DNA of 64,000 nucleotides, taken from the NCBI GenBank assembly GCA_003116995.1, contig BDSL01000046.1:558001-622000 (forward strand), in the 5' to 3' direction. Source of the DNA: Yamagishiella unicocca (taxonomy: Eukaryota; Chlorophyta; Chlorophyceae; Chlamydomonadales; Volvocaceae). This document shows positions 39,401-52,079 of this stretch, piece by piece. The first letter of the stretch is position 1; every line of letters starts with the position of its first letter. Position numbers and translations under genes: made by a program. The notes beneath the pieces were generated by a model that searched no databases, was not told the origin of the DNA, and saw only the letters and a list, made by a program, of their open reading frames with translations.

Positions 39401-42400
39401 GCGGGGAAGGTGGGATTGGCGAGGAGACCAGGTTAAGACCAGGTTACACGACATAGGAAAAGCGGAAAGTAGCCGGCAAAACGCTTCCGGACACGCGTTT
39501 GAGTGTGCATGCCGAGAACTTGGGTTACCTGTCGGGAAATGTGTGGATGCGGCCCGTCGACGGCGTGTTAGCGGAAAAGAAACAAACTAGTTTGCGTTAG
39601 CGTTTGGGGCGCATATGAGAGAGCTTGGAGACGCGGGAAGGGAGGCCCCAATGCGACAACCCCGCATGCGCCGGCACTGCGTAAAACATGTTTTACATCA
39701 ACGAGACCCCCCATGCAGGTCGGTTCCTACCCATGCCGCCGCTGCACACACACACCCTTGCGCCATCTCGACCACGCATCCCGTCGGCTCTGCTTGGCCC
39801 TTCGAAGCTTATCCCACCCCCTCCACAACCACCACATGTGAGGCCCACGCGGCTTTCCTAGCTACGCACCTGAAGGCCTGCAGCGCGTTGATCGTGTCCT
39901 TGAACGACGACACCAGCATGCCCATGTGCGTGCGTGTGTCACCAGCAAAGGCGCCACCCACTGCCGTGCTGAGAACCGTCGCCTGCGACTCCTGCAACGC
40001 CAGGACCCCGGGCGACAGCACCTTGCTGCCGCCTGCGACGTCCACGGAAGACACCAGCGTGTTACCCCCGCGCGGCGGGTCAACGAACGGCAGCGCGTCC
40101 GGCACGTGACTGGGCGATGCCGTCAGCCCTGCCGGCAGCTGAGGGTAGCGGCCACGAGGGCCGCCCTGCGCGTTCGCGCCCGCTGAAGCCGGCGCCGCGC
40201 CGGCGCCGTCGGCGGCAGCGGGCACCGCGGGGTCGTCGCTGGTCGCGCCGCTGCCGCAGGGGCTGCTGCCGCGCACGTCTGTGATGGTGCTCGCGCCAGG
40301 CTGCGACGCCATGGAGCCACTCGGGCCGTCCTTGCCGCCGATGCCGGCACCGAGGGCCGCGAGCGCGGAGCTGCTCATCCGCGCGTCGGGGCTGCCGGCG
40401 GCGGTCCCCGGCGGCGCCACGCTGCGTCCCGACGCGCACTTCCCCTGCAGCAGCGCCCACTCGTCCGCCAGGTTGCCGTGCATGAGCTTCTGCTGCAGCA
40501 GCGGCGCCAACACGCGCGACGCCAGCAGCTGTGCCTGCGACAGCAGCTCGTTCAGCAGCTCCATCGGCAGGCGCATGGCTATGGCCACGTAGAGCACCAG
40601 CTGAGTCGGCTCGCCCTCCTTGAGTGGCGCCGGAGCAATGACCAACGCATTCGGCGGGGCGCCTTGGCACGTGGACAGCAAGTACAGGTCGCGCTTGGGG
40701 CAGCCCACTTGCTGCATGTGTGACGCGCAGTCGTGCACAATGGTGCCGGTGGGTGGGAGGTTGGCCAGCAGGGTGTGGCGTAGTCCCAAGGCGCGAGCCT
40801 GCGGCGACGTGCAGTGCAGTGACGGGGCGAGGTGGGCGGGGGCGCGATTGGGGTCCGGGACCAGGATGGCCAGGAGGCGATACAGCGAGAAGAGGGGCAA
40901 ACCGGCAGGCAGGTAACCCGGAATGACGCCCTTCGCAGCTCGTCCGACACGCTGGCCCCAAGCTGGGTGGCGCCGCTCAGCGCACCCCCAAGGTGTGCAC
41001 TGCGGGCCCCTCCCGTCCCATCACCCCGCCACCCTGATATCACCGCCCGCCGCCCCCGCTCGCCCACCTGCACCAAGCCGGCCTGCCACAACAGTCCCCC
41101 CTGAGAGCCGTGGGGCGCCGCCGCGCTTTCTTGCGAGGAGGAGGCCGCCCCGTTGACCCGCTGCGCTGGGTGGCCCGTAGGCGCACCGGAGCTACTGCCG
41201 CAAGCCTTACTGCGTGGGGATGTCATGTTGGTCGGGTGCCCGCCGTTGGAAGCCCCCACGTTGCCTTGGGCCTCCATGGGCGTGTTGGACCTGTTTTCCC
41301 AAGGGCAGGCAGAATGGACGGAAGGAAAGCAAGGGGCTGCCAGTTGGGGTCGTGAGGTAGGGGGGGTGGGCGATCCGTGGGTTGTAAGGGAGGCAGTGCC
41401 CGTCGGAATGGTAAAATACGAGGGAGACGCAATGGCAAATGCTTGCCGCTCAGGCTAGGTGTCCCAGCCCTCGAGGCTGATAGCCGCTCCATGCCGGGCT
41501 GCCAGTCGGTGGGACGCCTCAAGGACGCGACTTGACCTCATCCGTCGCCGCTACCGTACACCCGCCTTCCCGGCCGCCTACCGTACCTTTGAAGACGAGA
41601 GCGGTTTAGGTGTGATTGGGCTTGAGCCATCCCAGAGCCAGAGCCGTAGGGCTCGCCCATGCTTAGCATGGACCGGGACCCATTCGTGCCCTGCGTGCTG
41701 CCGTCCGCCCGACTGCCGCTGCGCTCTTCGAAGAAGATGGCGCGCCCGCCCGTGCCGAAGGCGATGCCGCTGGTGCCAGCCGCGCCAGCAGTTGCCCCAG
41801 CAGCGCCTGTCCCGGGTGGCGCAGCCAGCATGGCCAGGTTGGCCGCCACCATCACGCGCGTCGTCAGCTGCAGCACCTGCTCCGTGCCCGCGGTAACCAC
41901 AGTCACGACCTGCTGCAAGTTCTGGGCCTCGTAGACACCAGCCAGGATCTCAGCGACCTGGGGGGTGGCATAAAAACGGGATACACATGGGTAGGATAAC
42001 TGGCGCAATGTCTTCGGAAACGGACCTGGGGAAGAGGGAATGAAGCGCGAAACCCGAGACGACGTCTGAAACTATTTAGTTAGTTGCGGAGGTGGTACTT
42101 TTGGGGTGATGGACCGATGGTTAAAACGGGATACACATGGGTAGGATAACTGGCGCAATGTCTTCGGAAACGGACCTGGGGAAGAGGGAATGAAGCGCGA
42201 AACCCGAGACGACGTCTGAAACTATTTAGTTAGTTGCGGAGGTGGTACTTTTGGGGTGATGGACCGATGGTTAAGATAGCACCGCTCGGAAGCCTAGCAT
42301 GGAGCTTCCATGGCGGGCGGGGAATGGATGTGTGTACGACCGCATAATGTGTCCTGAGCGGCAGTAGCTGACAGGCCCACGTCATACATACCCGTCTGAA

Positions 42401-44101
42401 ACTTGCAGTTCCGTGCGGAATTGGCTAAAAAGTGGCCATCACTTAGCCAACCTTCAGCCAATCTGGTTGCGGCGACAGTGCAGGCACACATTCCGCGTGT
42501 CTCAAGGGCAAAGCAAGCGCACTGAGCCTTTCAGCTGCCAACGGCAACACGTTGGGCAGCTGCACAAGGCCCCAGAAAGTTATACTGTCAGCTCGGTCGC
42601 CCAAGATGTGAAACTAATGCGGCTGCGCCTTGTCCGCGAGCACCCGTTCCTTGCCCGTACCGCGACCTGCCACCCACCGGTTCCGCCAGGAAGAGGGACT
42701 CGAGCGACCCGCACTTCACTTAGTGCAATGCAGGCGACACCGATGACACGCACCCAATAGCCAGCCCGACAATTTCCGTATTTTGAAATGAACGCAACCA
42801 ACGGCCAGCCAGGACGCATGTTCATCAACGGGATCCAGAACGCACCTGTTGCGCCAACTGCAAATCCTGGCCCACAAGCAGCACCGATAGAAGAAGACCC
42901 ATAGTACGCATGGACTGCTCGTCGCACGACATGAGGGGGGACGCAGAGGCGGGGGATGGAGGGCCCTGTGCCGTGCTGCGCTGTTGCTGCGCCTGTGAAT
43001 TCTCCCGGCTGTTGGCTGCTGGCGCGCTAAAGGCGAGGGTGATTGCGCCCACGACGGCCTTGTCGAACATGAGCGGCAAGGCGCAGAAACCCGACAAGCC
43101 CTGCGTGTCGTACATCGTCTGCCAGTCGTGGGGGGGCTGATTGGCTTCCTGGGACGCGTGAACTGGGTCAGAGAATGAGTACAACAGCGGAGCCTGTGGA
43201 CGATAGGGAAGATAGGAACAGCTATGTCAGCACAGAGGGCTAAGTGAAAGACGTTGTGCCCGTGACATTGCTGCGTTCTTCAGCGAAGGGGGACCCCGAA
43301 CATAGCGTCAGGGGAACATTGCAGACACGAGCTGATCACGTCACATGGCCGCCAGGACATCCGGAAGAGAAACGTATACCCCGTCGCGCACCTGCAGCAG
43401 CTGCAGCACCTGCACGCTGTTGTAGCGCAGGCCGGGCCCCGCGTTCGGAGCCAGGTGCGCAGCAGGTGCGACAGCTTGTAGCGCAGGTAGCTGTGAACCA
43501 GCGGGAGATATCGCTGCGTGTTCTGCGTCTTTCCCAGTCGCATGAACCACTGTAAAGCGGTCATGAGCGCCATCTAGAATCGACACGGAGCAGTAGGCTG
43601 CACCAGACACAGTGCTGAGCCGGTTTGCTGCAGAAGAAACTCTTTCGTACCAGTTTCCAGACAAGCTGGCCAGCGCAGCATTAAGAATGTTTAGCTGTAT
43701 TAGGAATGAGGCATGCGGCGCGTGTTAGGTAAGGAAAGAGGTTTATCCCGGTATTTAAAGGTCGAACCAGCATATTACAAGCATATACATACTGGGGAGC
43801 AAAGCTTTGGATGGGGTGTCCGAACCCCTGGTAATGTGAGTTAATGAGCTGGGAACCTTACTTGGCACGCGGCGCTAGAGTTGTCCGGAGTCGTCGAGGT
43901 GACAGCACTCAGCGAGGTCGTGTTCCCCAGAAACAAATTGGCTGCAGTCTTAATGGTTGCATTGCTTGGCAGTTCGCTAAACTCCTGCGCTTTTCCATTC
44001 TTTCCGATAATGACTTGGTCCGAAGCAGCGCCATATGTCTGCGATCGTCCTTGTACCACCACGCCATCTCCACCACCACCAAAGCAGCAAGCAAACACCA
44101 T
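36408..44101 (-). CDS. GAF-like sensor / TKL-type protein kinase
   Basis: Twelve exons join in phase (minus): 44101-43862, 43694-43392, 43193-42846, 41957-41587, 41290-41068, 40930-39870, 39218-38582, 38260-38195, 37933-37782, 37573-37428, 37021-36889, 36546-36408 (stop TGA); 1272 residues. The ATG follows an in-frame TAG. Residues about 81-300 look like a GAF domain (LNILNAALASLSGNWYERV, YCSVSILDG, GLSGFCALPLMFDKAVVGAI), and a second GAF-like stretch spans about 298-680. The kinase domain is near complete: glycine loop GRGGSG (866-871), VAVK Lys887, catalytic loop HCDLKPGN (1106-1113), DFG (1132-1134), GTLQYMAPE (1157-1165), DIYAFGMLMWELMTGKTPY and CWSGDPNLRPS. The usual HRD arginine is Cys1107, making it a non-RD kinase. 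Low-complexity insertions follow the VAVK strand and precede the kinase. It probably phosphorylates Ser/Thr in response to a small ligand or redox cue (inference); substrate is unknown. Confidence 0.88.
39440..39635 (+). repeat. Dispersed intronic repeat, long copy
   Basis: Begins AGGTTACACGACATAGGA, continues CTTCCGGACACGCGTTTGAG, GTGCATGCCGAGAACTTGGG, GCGGCCCGTCGACGGCG and ends TTGGGGCGCATATGAGAGAG. It aligns over its whole length with 20953-21175 and lies in the intron between kinase-gene exons 39870 and 39218. Confidence 0.85.
41973..42272 (+). repeat. Perfect 150-bp tandem duplication
   Basis: Two head-to-tail copies (41973-42122 and 42123-42272) with no difference found. Each unit contains TAGGATAACTGGCGCAATGT and CTTCGGAAACGGACCTGGGG, which resembles part of the dispersed repeat family. 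It lies in the kinase-gene intron 42845-41958. Confidence 0.95.
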
Positions 44102-46744
44102 CTGCGCCTCCCTGCTGGGCGGCTGTCGGAACGGCAGTAAGACCCTTGCGGACTAATGTGTCCCCGAGTTTGTTAGGGTATACATATGCGCCATCGTAAG
44201 CGCAGGGCACAAGAGAGTGCAGGAACTGATAGCAGCAAAGATGGCTAAGATACTAGCAATGTTGAGTTAATGCTGACGGCGAAGGCAACGTCTAAAAGCT
44301 GGAGATGTATTATGTATATATTAAACGCAAGCTTACTGTTCTCCCTTTGGGTGTACAGAAGGGCCACTAAAACAGAAGAACCACTTAATGGGGCCACAGC
44401 GTACATCTATGCAGTACAATGTATCATTGGTATGATTGCCAAGGCTCGGTACGCTTAACTGCTAACAAGTATTATCCTTTTGTAACCCTATCATTGGCCC
44501 AAGGGCAATGCTTCACACTTCAGTGTCAACCATACAGTGTTCGAGACTAAAAGTTTCCGTCTCGGCGCTGTCCCTTGCCCACCCATAGCGTATGATGCCA
44601 TATAGTTCATAGCTCGGCCTCCGTGACAAATGGCTTGGTCCCATACTACTTGAAGGCAATTGCTGTTGTTGACGCTAGTGCGGGTCTGTACGGCAAAGGC
44701 ATGCGACTCCCGTTTCTGGTACTATTTAGGGTACTAGTAAATTACCTTCAAACTCGGGCTACAGGTGCTGATGGGTCGATGAGCGTTACTTGTGGTCAGA
44801 CTCTTGTGGCACGTCCTGACGTTCGAGTCCAGTGACGTGATTGCCGAGGGTCTTCAGGGAAATACTTGCGTTCAGAACGTAGAAGCGAATGCCAAGAGTG
44901 TGTACGGGTAACTGTAACTCGTGACGTCGGGTGCCGCTTCAATAATCAAAGGGGTGGTCGGGCTCCTGGGTGGGGATGGCGAGGGGCTGAAGCGGCCATT
45001 AGTACCGGTTTGCTTCGTTTCCGCGCGTCGATGCGCAGCTGATGAGCGCGTTGGTGCAGTTGCCCAATAGATGCACCTACATACACACGCATACATCCAT
45101 ATGTTATGGCACAAGGTGGCTGGAATGCAGTCCGACATGGTCCGACACGGTCCGACCTCCCACAATCCCCTGCACCACCTGCACATTTCACAGACGCCCT
45201 TACATCCTCAATTATATGGGTACCGTTGGCACTGGCTCATTCACCGTACTCGGGAGTCGCCGTCCCAGTGCCCCGACACAGTTCCAAGTGAAATTATTCC
45301 TACTCAAACTACACCAAGACGGCTCCCTGGTTCAAGATTTTAACTTGACATCTACCGCATAAGCCGTTTGGGTCTAGCCCGGGTCTAGGCATAGAAGCCC
45401 TACAACCATCCTGGTTGCGTTTTACCTCGTACACGCAGTATCCACGCAGTATACGAGGATACTTGCTACAAATCGTTGCGCCGATACATAACAGTGGGGA
45501 CTAGGGGAGGTAACCTCCCGTAACGGGTGGGGGAGGTAACGGGAGGTACACGGATCTTAGGACCACCTGGTTTGCACCCTTCCGCACTGACAGGCGCAGT
45601 CCAGTGCCTATACCGCCAAGTAATCGCACCGCCGCACCAGGCACTGTCGCAGTCCGCACCAGTTGCACCGCGGGAATCAGTTATGTGAGCATGGTCAGTG
45701 CAGCATATGCTGTGAGGCGCAAAACATCTGATAGGCTTCTGTGGATAAGCGCTTGTCCCAAACTGGAAAATCACCGCAGTCGCAGATCGGCACAGCGCCA
45801 AGGCCTGCCGGCATGGACTTGGGGAGGAGTAGAAGCAGGCCCATGGTGAGCGACGTGGTGAGGGCATGTGGAGGTAGACCGTGCGCTGCAGTGCTCCGCG
45901 GCGCTTCCGCAAGTGGAAGGGCAACGGACAAGGCGGACCGAGCGGCCCAACAACTTTGCTAGGCATGTTCCGTTGCAGCCTACCAAAAAAAACTTCCTTT
46001 GGTGTCCTAGACGGGAGATGCGTCACGTCGGGGGATGAAGCCCCTGTTTTGGTGGTTAATGGTGGCCGCATGCACGGTGCAAAGGCCCCCTGTGTGCGTC
46101 GGACATCGAGTCCCGCCGTGTCCGACACGCACGGGAACCCGTTGCATCGTGCATGCGGCCACGATGTCCACGATGGCACAATAGAGGAAGCAATCGGCCG
46201 TCAGGGTTATTCGGTTATACCGGTAAGGCACGGTATGGCATGCAATGGAATGCCATGTTGCTCGAGGCGCTCGAGAGTGCTCTGTGCAATGAGGTGCAAT
46301 CCCTGTTTGGTTTCCGAACACGATTAGGCGAAGTACAGGAAATGCGGTCGCGAAGCAGCATACATAGCATGTTTGCGCAACTAGCCTACTAGGGCCTACT
46401 TCGAGTTGCGTCGCCATGAGGCGTGGTTTGCGTGGTTGCGGCCATGGACACGAGATCGGCCGTGGGTTCCTTCAACATGAAAGCGAGAAAAGTACGCTTC
46501 CATTCGGTGACAAGGCTGCACGCCACGGCAAGGGGAATGTAGCTGTCTATCGCCTGTGTACACCGTTTGAGCAGAATAATGTGGATGTATGACCACGGAA
46601 GAGAAATTCAAGGGCCCCGAGAAGTGAGACGACCTCCCTATACAAATTCGTATAAGCCAACCATACCAGGAGTAACGCAAACGATGGCCACTATGCCTCC
46701 TGGGAAATAACAGATAGATAGATGGGCCCCCTCTCGCAAGGGGT

Positions 46745-46860
46745 CTCGGTATGCCCTCCCCTTGTCGGTATGCCCTCCCCTTGTCCGTTGCAAGGGGTCT
46801 CGGTATGCCCTCCCCTTGTCCTGGGCTCCCCCGGGCTTGCGGGCGCGGTAACATTTTACT
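46745..46860 (+). repeat. 18-nt tandem repeat followed by dispersed motif copy 1
   Basis: Three copies of GGTATGCCCTCCCCTTGT, two preceded by GCAAGGGGTCTC, then GTCCTGGGCTCCCCCGGG with CTTGCGGGCGCGGTAACAT, the first copy of the motif also found at 47905 and 49063. Confidence 0.8.
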
Positions 46861-47892
46861 GCATATAGGTACCTACGTGCGATGCGATCGCGCGGTCGTC
46901 CTGCAGGTGCGAGTCTCCTTTACTGTTGCAAGGAGGTAGGACTAGGTAGCAAAGTGCAGGATTACAGCAGGCGGGAAGCTGCTCCGCACGCGATCCATAT
47001 CTGAAGCCTGAAGCCATAAATTACACTGAATTACATAACCAGGCTAGCTGTGCGCGGCATTGCGACTCCCTAGTACCCGTGCGTGTTGGTTCTAAAGCTC
47101 GCTGCACACGTACACGCTACTGCTACTTGACGGCTAAAATTCCTGTGGCATCTTTTATAATCATTAACAAGGTTGGCCCCCCCCTTGCTCGCTCGCTTTG
47201 GTCCTTCCTTGCCATTATCCGCCGGATCAGGCCGGATTCGTAGCCGAAGTTTTGCAACCGGCCATCGGTGCAATTTAAAGAACCCTTACTAATGTGCGAT
47301 CGTCATGTTTGGCCTAGACGCCGAGAGCATTGAGTCGGCAGGCCACGAGGCCACCGTTACAGGGAGGGAAGACGAGTAGTGCCAAGCCGATTAGCGGGGC
47401 GGCAGAGACAGAGGGGCTGTGTTGGGGGCCAGACGGTGTATCGTCGCCAAGGCCGACTTAGCGTTATTCTCGATACGTAAGTACAGAGGACAAGAACAGG
47501 TCAGTCCACAACTCGTCCACAACTCCCAAATATTTACACGTAAGAGGGCGGGTTTCGTTGTGCCGGGCATACTGCTCTTTTCGTTCCTATTCACAGGCTG
47601 TTGCTATTTTACCGGGCTGCTCCAGGCTGCTCTCCGCTTCAGTCATCGCCTCCGTTTCCGTTAATTCCACTTCTTAATACGACCATCATACACTTTTACA
47701 GCTAGCGTCTCCTTCCAGCCGCCTTACTTCGCTCACTGCTTAGTCGCTTTCGTAGCGCCGTACTTTGGCTACAGTCAACGTTGCCATCACCTTCACACTG
47801 CGACTCAGCAGTGCCTCCGCTCCGTCGACTTGCCGCCCCTCTCCTCTGGACCACGCACCATCTTCATCGCCCTTGTTTTGTCGGCCGAGGAT

Positions 47893-47960
47893 TCGCGGAT
47901 TATCCTCTTATCCTGGGGTCGCCCGGGCTTGCGGACAATATAACATCTTGACGACGAGGG
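47893..47960 (+). repeat. Dispersed motif copy 2
   Basis: TATCCTGGGGTCGCCCGGGC followed by TTGCGGACAATATAACATC, the closest match to the consensus of the three copies. Confidence 0.65.
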
Positions 47961-49052
47961 GGATACTGCATCCAGTTGTACATGGCAGTGTACTACGTGA
48001 TAGTGCATGGAGATGCTTACATAAACAGTAACACCTTAGGGTCGGTAACGATCGCCACCTCCCCCCACCACACAGCCTGGAATATGAGTGAAGCTCAGGG
48101 GAAGCAGACCACTGTTGCGCAGACTGTGTACGGCGATTCAGAAGGCAGTCCTTGGACCTGGAGGTAGGCTGAGGTAGGAGAGCAGGTTGATGTCGTTAGT
48201 AAGAGGGAGCTGAACGCTGGCAGTATTTTGCACACGCAAAGCAATGACTCGGCGACGACTGGGTCAACTTACGTTTGCGCACGTTTGCGCCACCACCTAG
48301 GGAGGTGGAAGGGGATGGAAGCAAAGCAGATGCGTGTGAAGATGTGCCAGAGCACACAATGGATGGGTACGCCCACGCATGTGGTGTACGCCAGTTCATT
48401 GCGCAGCGATTGCGCTATGAAACGCTGGAAAATGCGCAGTACTGTACCTACTGTCAGCCATATCGTCGCATCCTGTCGCACCCCTCCAGCTCATTCCTCT
48501 CTCTCTTCATCCATCCCTGGCATCCTTACCATCCCCAACAAGAGACCTAGCGCTTTGTCGGTCATAACAGGTTGATGTGGTCCCTGGAAACATTTCCAAG
48601 GAGAGCCAGTCCGTCTTCTCATCCACCTGGTCGTATGCGTCGAAGTGTGGCCCCAGCGCGTGTGCCATGGCCTCCGCAACACTGACAGGATTGCTGCGGT
48701 CTTCAGACAGCTTGCCGACCCTCTCTCAGAATATATCCGTATTGACAATGTAGGGACCCCATCCTTTTTCCGGCTTCAAGGAGAAAACCCCTTGTCTTTA
48801 AGGCAGACACGTCATGACGTCGTTAGGACAGCTGCTAAAGGAGAAAACCCAGAAGCCATCAGCCTGCCATCGTTGTCAGCCGTCACCTGTCGTCACTTTT
48901 TATGCTTTACACGTCGAAATACGTCCCCTCATTTTGCGGTTTTACATACGTCCAATCGTCTTCTGTATCCTCATCGCAATTATCTCCCAACCGTTATTTG
49001 ATTAATTGTGCCCTTGGGGGCGTCTGCAGGGTCCAGCCCCGGCTCTCGTATC

Positions 49053-49125
49053 GTGAGGCCCCTCTCTTCTTGTCCTGGGTTCGGCTGGGGCTTGAGGACA
49101 CTGTAACGTCTTGTTGTACCTGGAG
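49053..49125 (+). repeat. Dispersed motif copy 3
   Basis: TGTCCTGGGTTCGGCTGGGG followed by CTTGAGGACACTGTAACGTC, a more diverged copy of the motif at 46805 and 47905. Confidence 0.55.
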
Positions 49126-52079
49126 TCTACCGGCATTACAGGGACCCAAAAAATGATGTGTCCTGCTCGTATGCGCAGACGAACCAGGAGGCTGATGGAT
49201 CGGCAACCAATGCTTTGAATAAGTAAGCATAATACAGTAATGTAATAATACGTCACCGCATATCAAGTGCGTATCAAGCACCAGCAGTCTTCACGGGCTC
49301 GCCCGTACGGGCTGCTGACCTGTAGCGCCTCTAGCTCCAAAGCACATTCTGAGTTGGCAACGGCGGCATGCCGACACGGCGCACTGCAACCACCGCACTG
49401 CAGCATTTTAAAGCACTGCGCATCAAAGTGGTGTTGATACCGGTAGTCCGCGGGGTACAGTCGCTTGAGATGCCTCTTCAGCAAGTTAGCTGGACGAAGT
49501 CGTGGTTTGACCCGCACCGCAGCAACTAAAATGTTGCACTTACGGCACGGCACATGTTGAGGAACTCATTGGGCGCGACTTGCGTTGCGGTCGGTGGAGC
49601 ATTCAAACCTGCCAAACCATGCTCAGCAAAGTGCTCGTCGCGATTAAATTGACCAGCACCGCAGCAACCACAGAGACGGAGCCACCGACGGAGCGACGGA
49701 CAGCAGCAAACCTACGGGGCCCTGCGGTGCGCTGCACGCCGCGGCCCCGCCAAAACAATTGCCATGCCCCTCTACCCCCTGCCAACTGAGCCGTATTGAC
49801 TAGTGAGCCCTCTGGCTCCTGGTGACGGAGGGTGACGGTGTTGTTGAACGGACCCAGCCACTCCGGCAGCCACGTTTTGTGTTTCGGAATTGCCTCGGGC
49901 TGCAGGACTCAGCGCCTTGATTAACTGTGCGCAGCAAGGACGCTACATGGTGGCCCATGGTGCACAAAAGTTCCTCGAGCGCGGGTTGAGCGGACAGGAG
50001 CGGACGGTATGCGTGGTAAACGACCGGGCTCGAGACGATGAAGAAACGAACGTGGGCCTCGCCATCAGCCACATCAAAGCTCGTGGCTCCAAGTTGTGGC
50101 AGTCGCGGTGCGTGACGGTGGGAGGGGGGACCGATGGGCGAACTTTATGGCATGAATTATGGCTGCACCCTGTTGTGGCCTGTTCGTAGTTGCTTCCTCG
50201 TTCCTGCGGGCTGCCCCTCCTGCACGTGCGAGGACGCAACCCCAATCGCAACTGACGGCACGCCCTGAAGCACAAGCCGAGTCGACGAGGGTCGACGGCG
50301 GTGTCGCGTGCCCTAGGAAGCCAGCAGTGGCCAGCAGCCGCGACCATTGCTATAGGACCACGCTGCTGTCCCAGGCGCATATTGCGCGCTAAAAATATAC
50401 GTCACCGCTGTGGTGGGGAGGCCGCCGGTGACATGTACCGGTTTTAGAAAGGAAATACCGGACGTACTCGGATGCGCCCTAATGCGCAAGCACCCTGCTT
50501 CCAGCTTTCAAAGCAGCCAGCAACGAAGCAGGCCATGCCGCATGGACGCGTATGGACGGCATTCATCGACGATGGGATATCGAGGAGGCGGCGTGAATAT
50601 GTAGGGCAGTGCGCGCGAAGACCGACGCGTACCGGCAGACAATCGAACGCGCAGAGCATGATCGCCGACTGCTTTAGCGAACGCACCCTAGCCACGACCC
50701 TCGTTATGTCGCACTATGTGTTTTTCAGAAACAAACATGTCCTACCCTTCTTTGCCTGTTCATTTCGCGCTTGCAAACCTTATTATCAGACCTTTCTTTG
50801 CAGGTTTTGGGTGGGGAGTTATGAAGCGAGCCAAGCGGCAGGACGGGGGCGGCTTGGGGGCATTGTACCGGAATAGACACTTTGCTGAAAACCTTACATA
50901 ACTGGACGTATCTCGGCTATTGTGCCATAGCGTGCAGACACCCGAACCCGGACATTATGACCTCTGTAACGCCCTACAGCTTGAAAGCTGCGGCTGTGCG
51001 CCATGTGGCAGTCATACGCACGCCGTCTCATGACGCTTTCTTAAGGTTTCTGGGTACCAGCCACGGGTGTTTGGAGTGTCTTGGGGCGTATAGGAGCAAC
51101 GATGAGGTTAGCTTCAAGACTTTATACGAGCTCAACTTCACGGCGGACGGCGCCATTTCGGAAACTTACGGTACGAGTAGCTGTTTGCTGACTGTAATCC
51201 GTTAATTTCAAACCTGCATAACTCAGAAAGGCAAGACCGGTTCACTCCCATAACGTTTACATTGCGCACAAATATGTTCAAAAGTTGACCGCCCTTGGTT
51301 GGATCTGGCTTGAAGAAGTGAGGTTGTCCAAACGCAACAGGCAATACTGTGCATAACCTGATCAATTCGTCTATAAGATATCTCCTTTAGCAATAGAATA
51401 ACGCAGAAACCTAAAGTTGTGCGCCATTTGTTTGGGGGGGGGGGGCACAAGTATTTAAGTAGAAACAGTTGCCATGTATTAATTTAGGGTGGAAATACGC
51501 TAAAGCTGATTACTGTCCGTCGTGTTGTGTGCCTATGTCAGAGGTGGGGTACTGTATACGACCAACCGCTGATATGGATTCGCCCGTTCGCTCCGAGACA
51601 TATCGTGTAGCTGGCACGGATGCGAGTATTTATGTATGTGACAACTCTGCTGTTTTCAGACTATCTGAAGGTATCAGCGGCATTCGTCGGCCAGGGCCAA
51701 CAGTACTCACTTCCAGGTAGGTCCTCATTCGGTACCTTGTGATTTCTCCCAGAGCTCTGCTACCTAACCTCCATATCAACATGCAAGTATTTGGTAGCTC
51801 GATGACTTAGCGGTTACGCTTTGCCGTGTTCGTCAACATCCCGTGCCGCCAGCTGTTCCGAATGTGCCCGCTCGTATTGCCTAGGCGCCCTTAGCTTGTG
51901 CTGATGTACCCTTGCCGTTAGGTTGAATTCGACCTAGTTTACGGACGCTATGCAGCGGGCGTTGTTATAAAAACGCTCGGCTCGGTCTGCTGACTTTTTA
52001 ACGAAGCGCCGTTATCTTCCAGACAGGATTTCCGCGGCAATTGCCCCTGCAATCCTCCAAGATTTGAACAACTGTCACC

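Larger units (their letters stand above)
44102..52079. other. 8-kb gene-poor, lower-GC region
   Basis: No gene could be supported on either strand. GC content is visibly lower than in the flanking genes, with many short open frames and few splice-like contexts. It should contain the promoters of the kinase gene (right after 44102) and of the glutaredoxin fusion gene (before 52080). It holds a three-fold dispersed motif (46805, 47905, 49063) and an 18-nt tandem (46745-46820). Coding-like scraps at 48275-48550, 48520-48740 and 49263-49553 are discussed as findings. Confidence 0.5.

Noticed and set aside
45466..46179. 237-codon minus-strand open frame
   Set aside because: No recognisable domain or splice context and unusual Cys/Pro/Arg content; probably chance.
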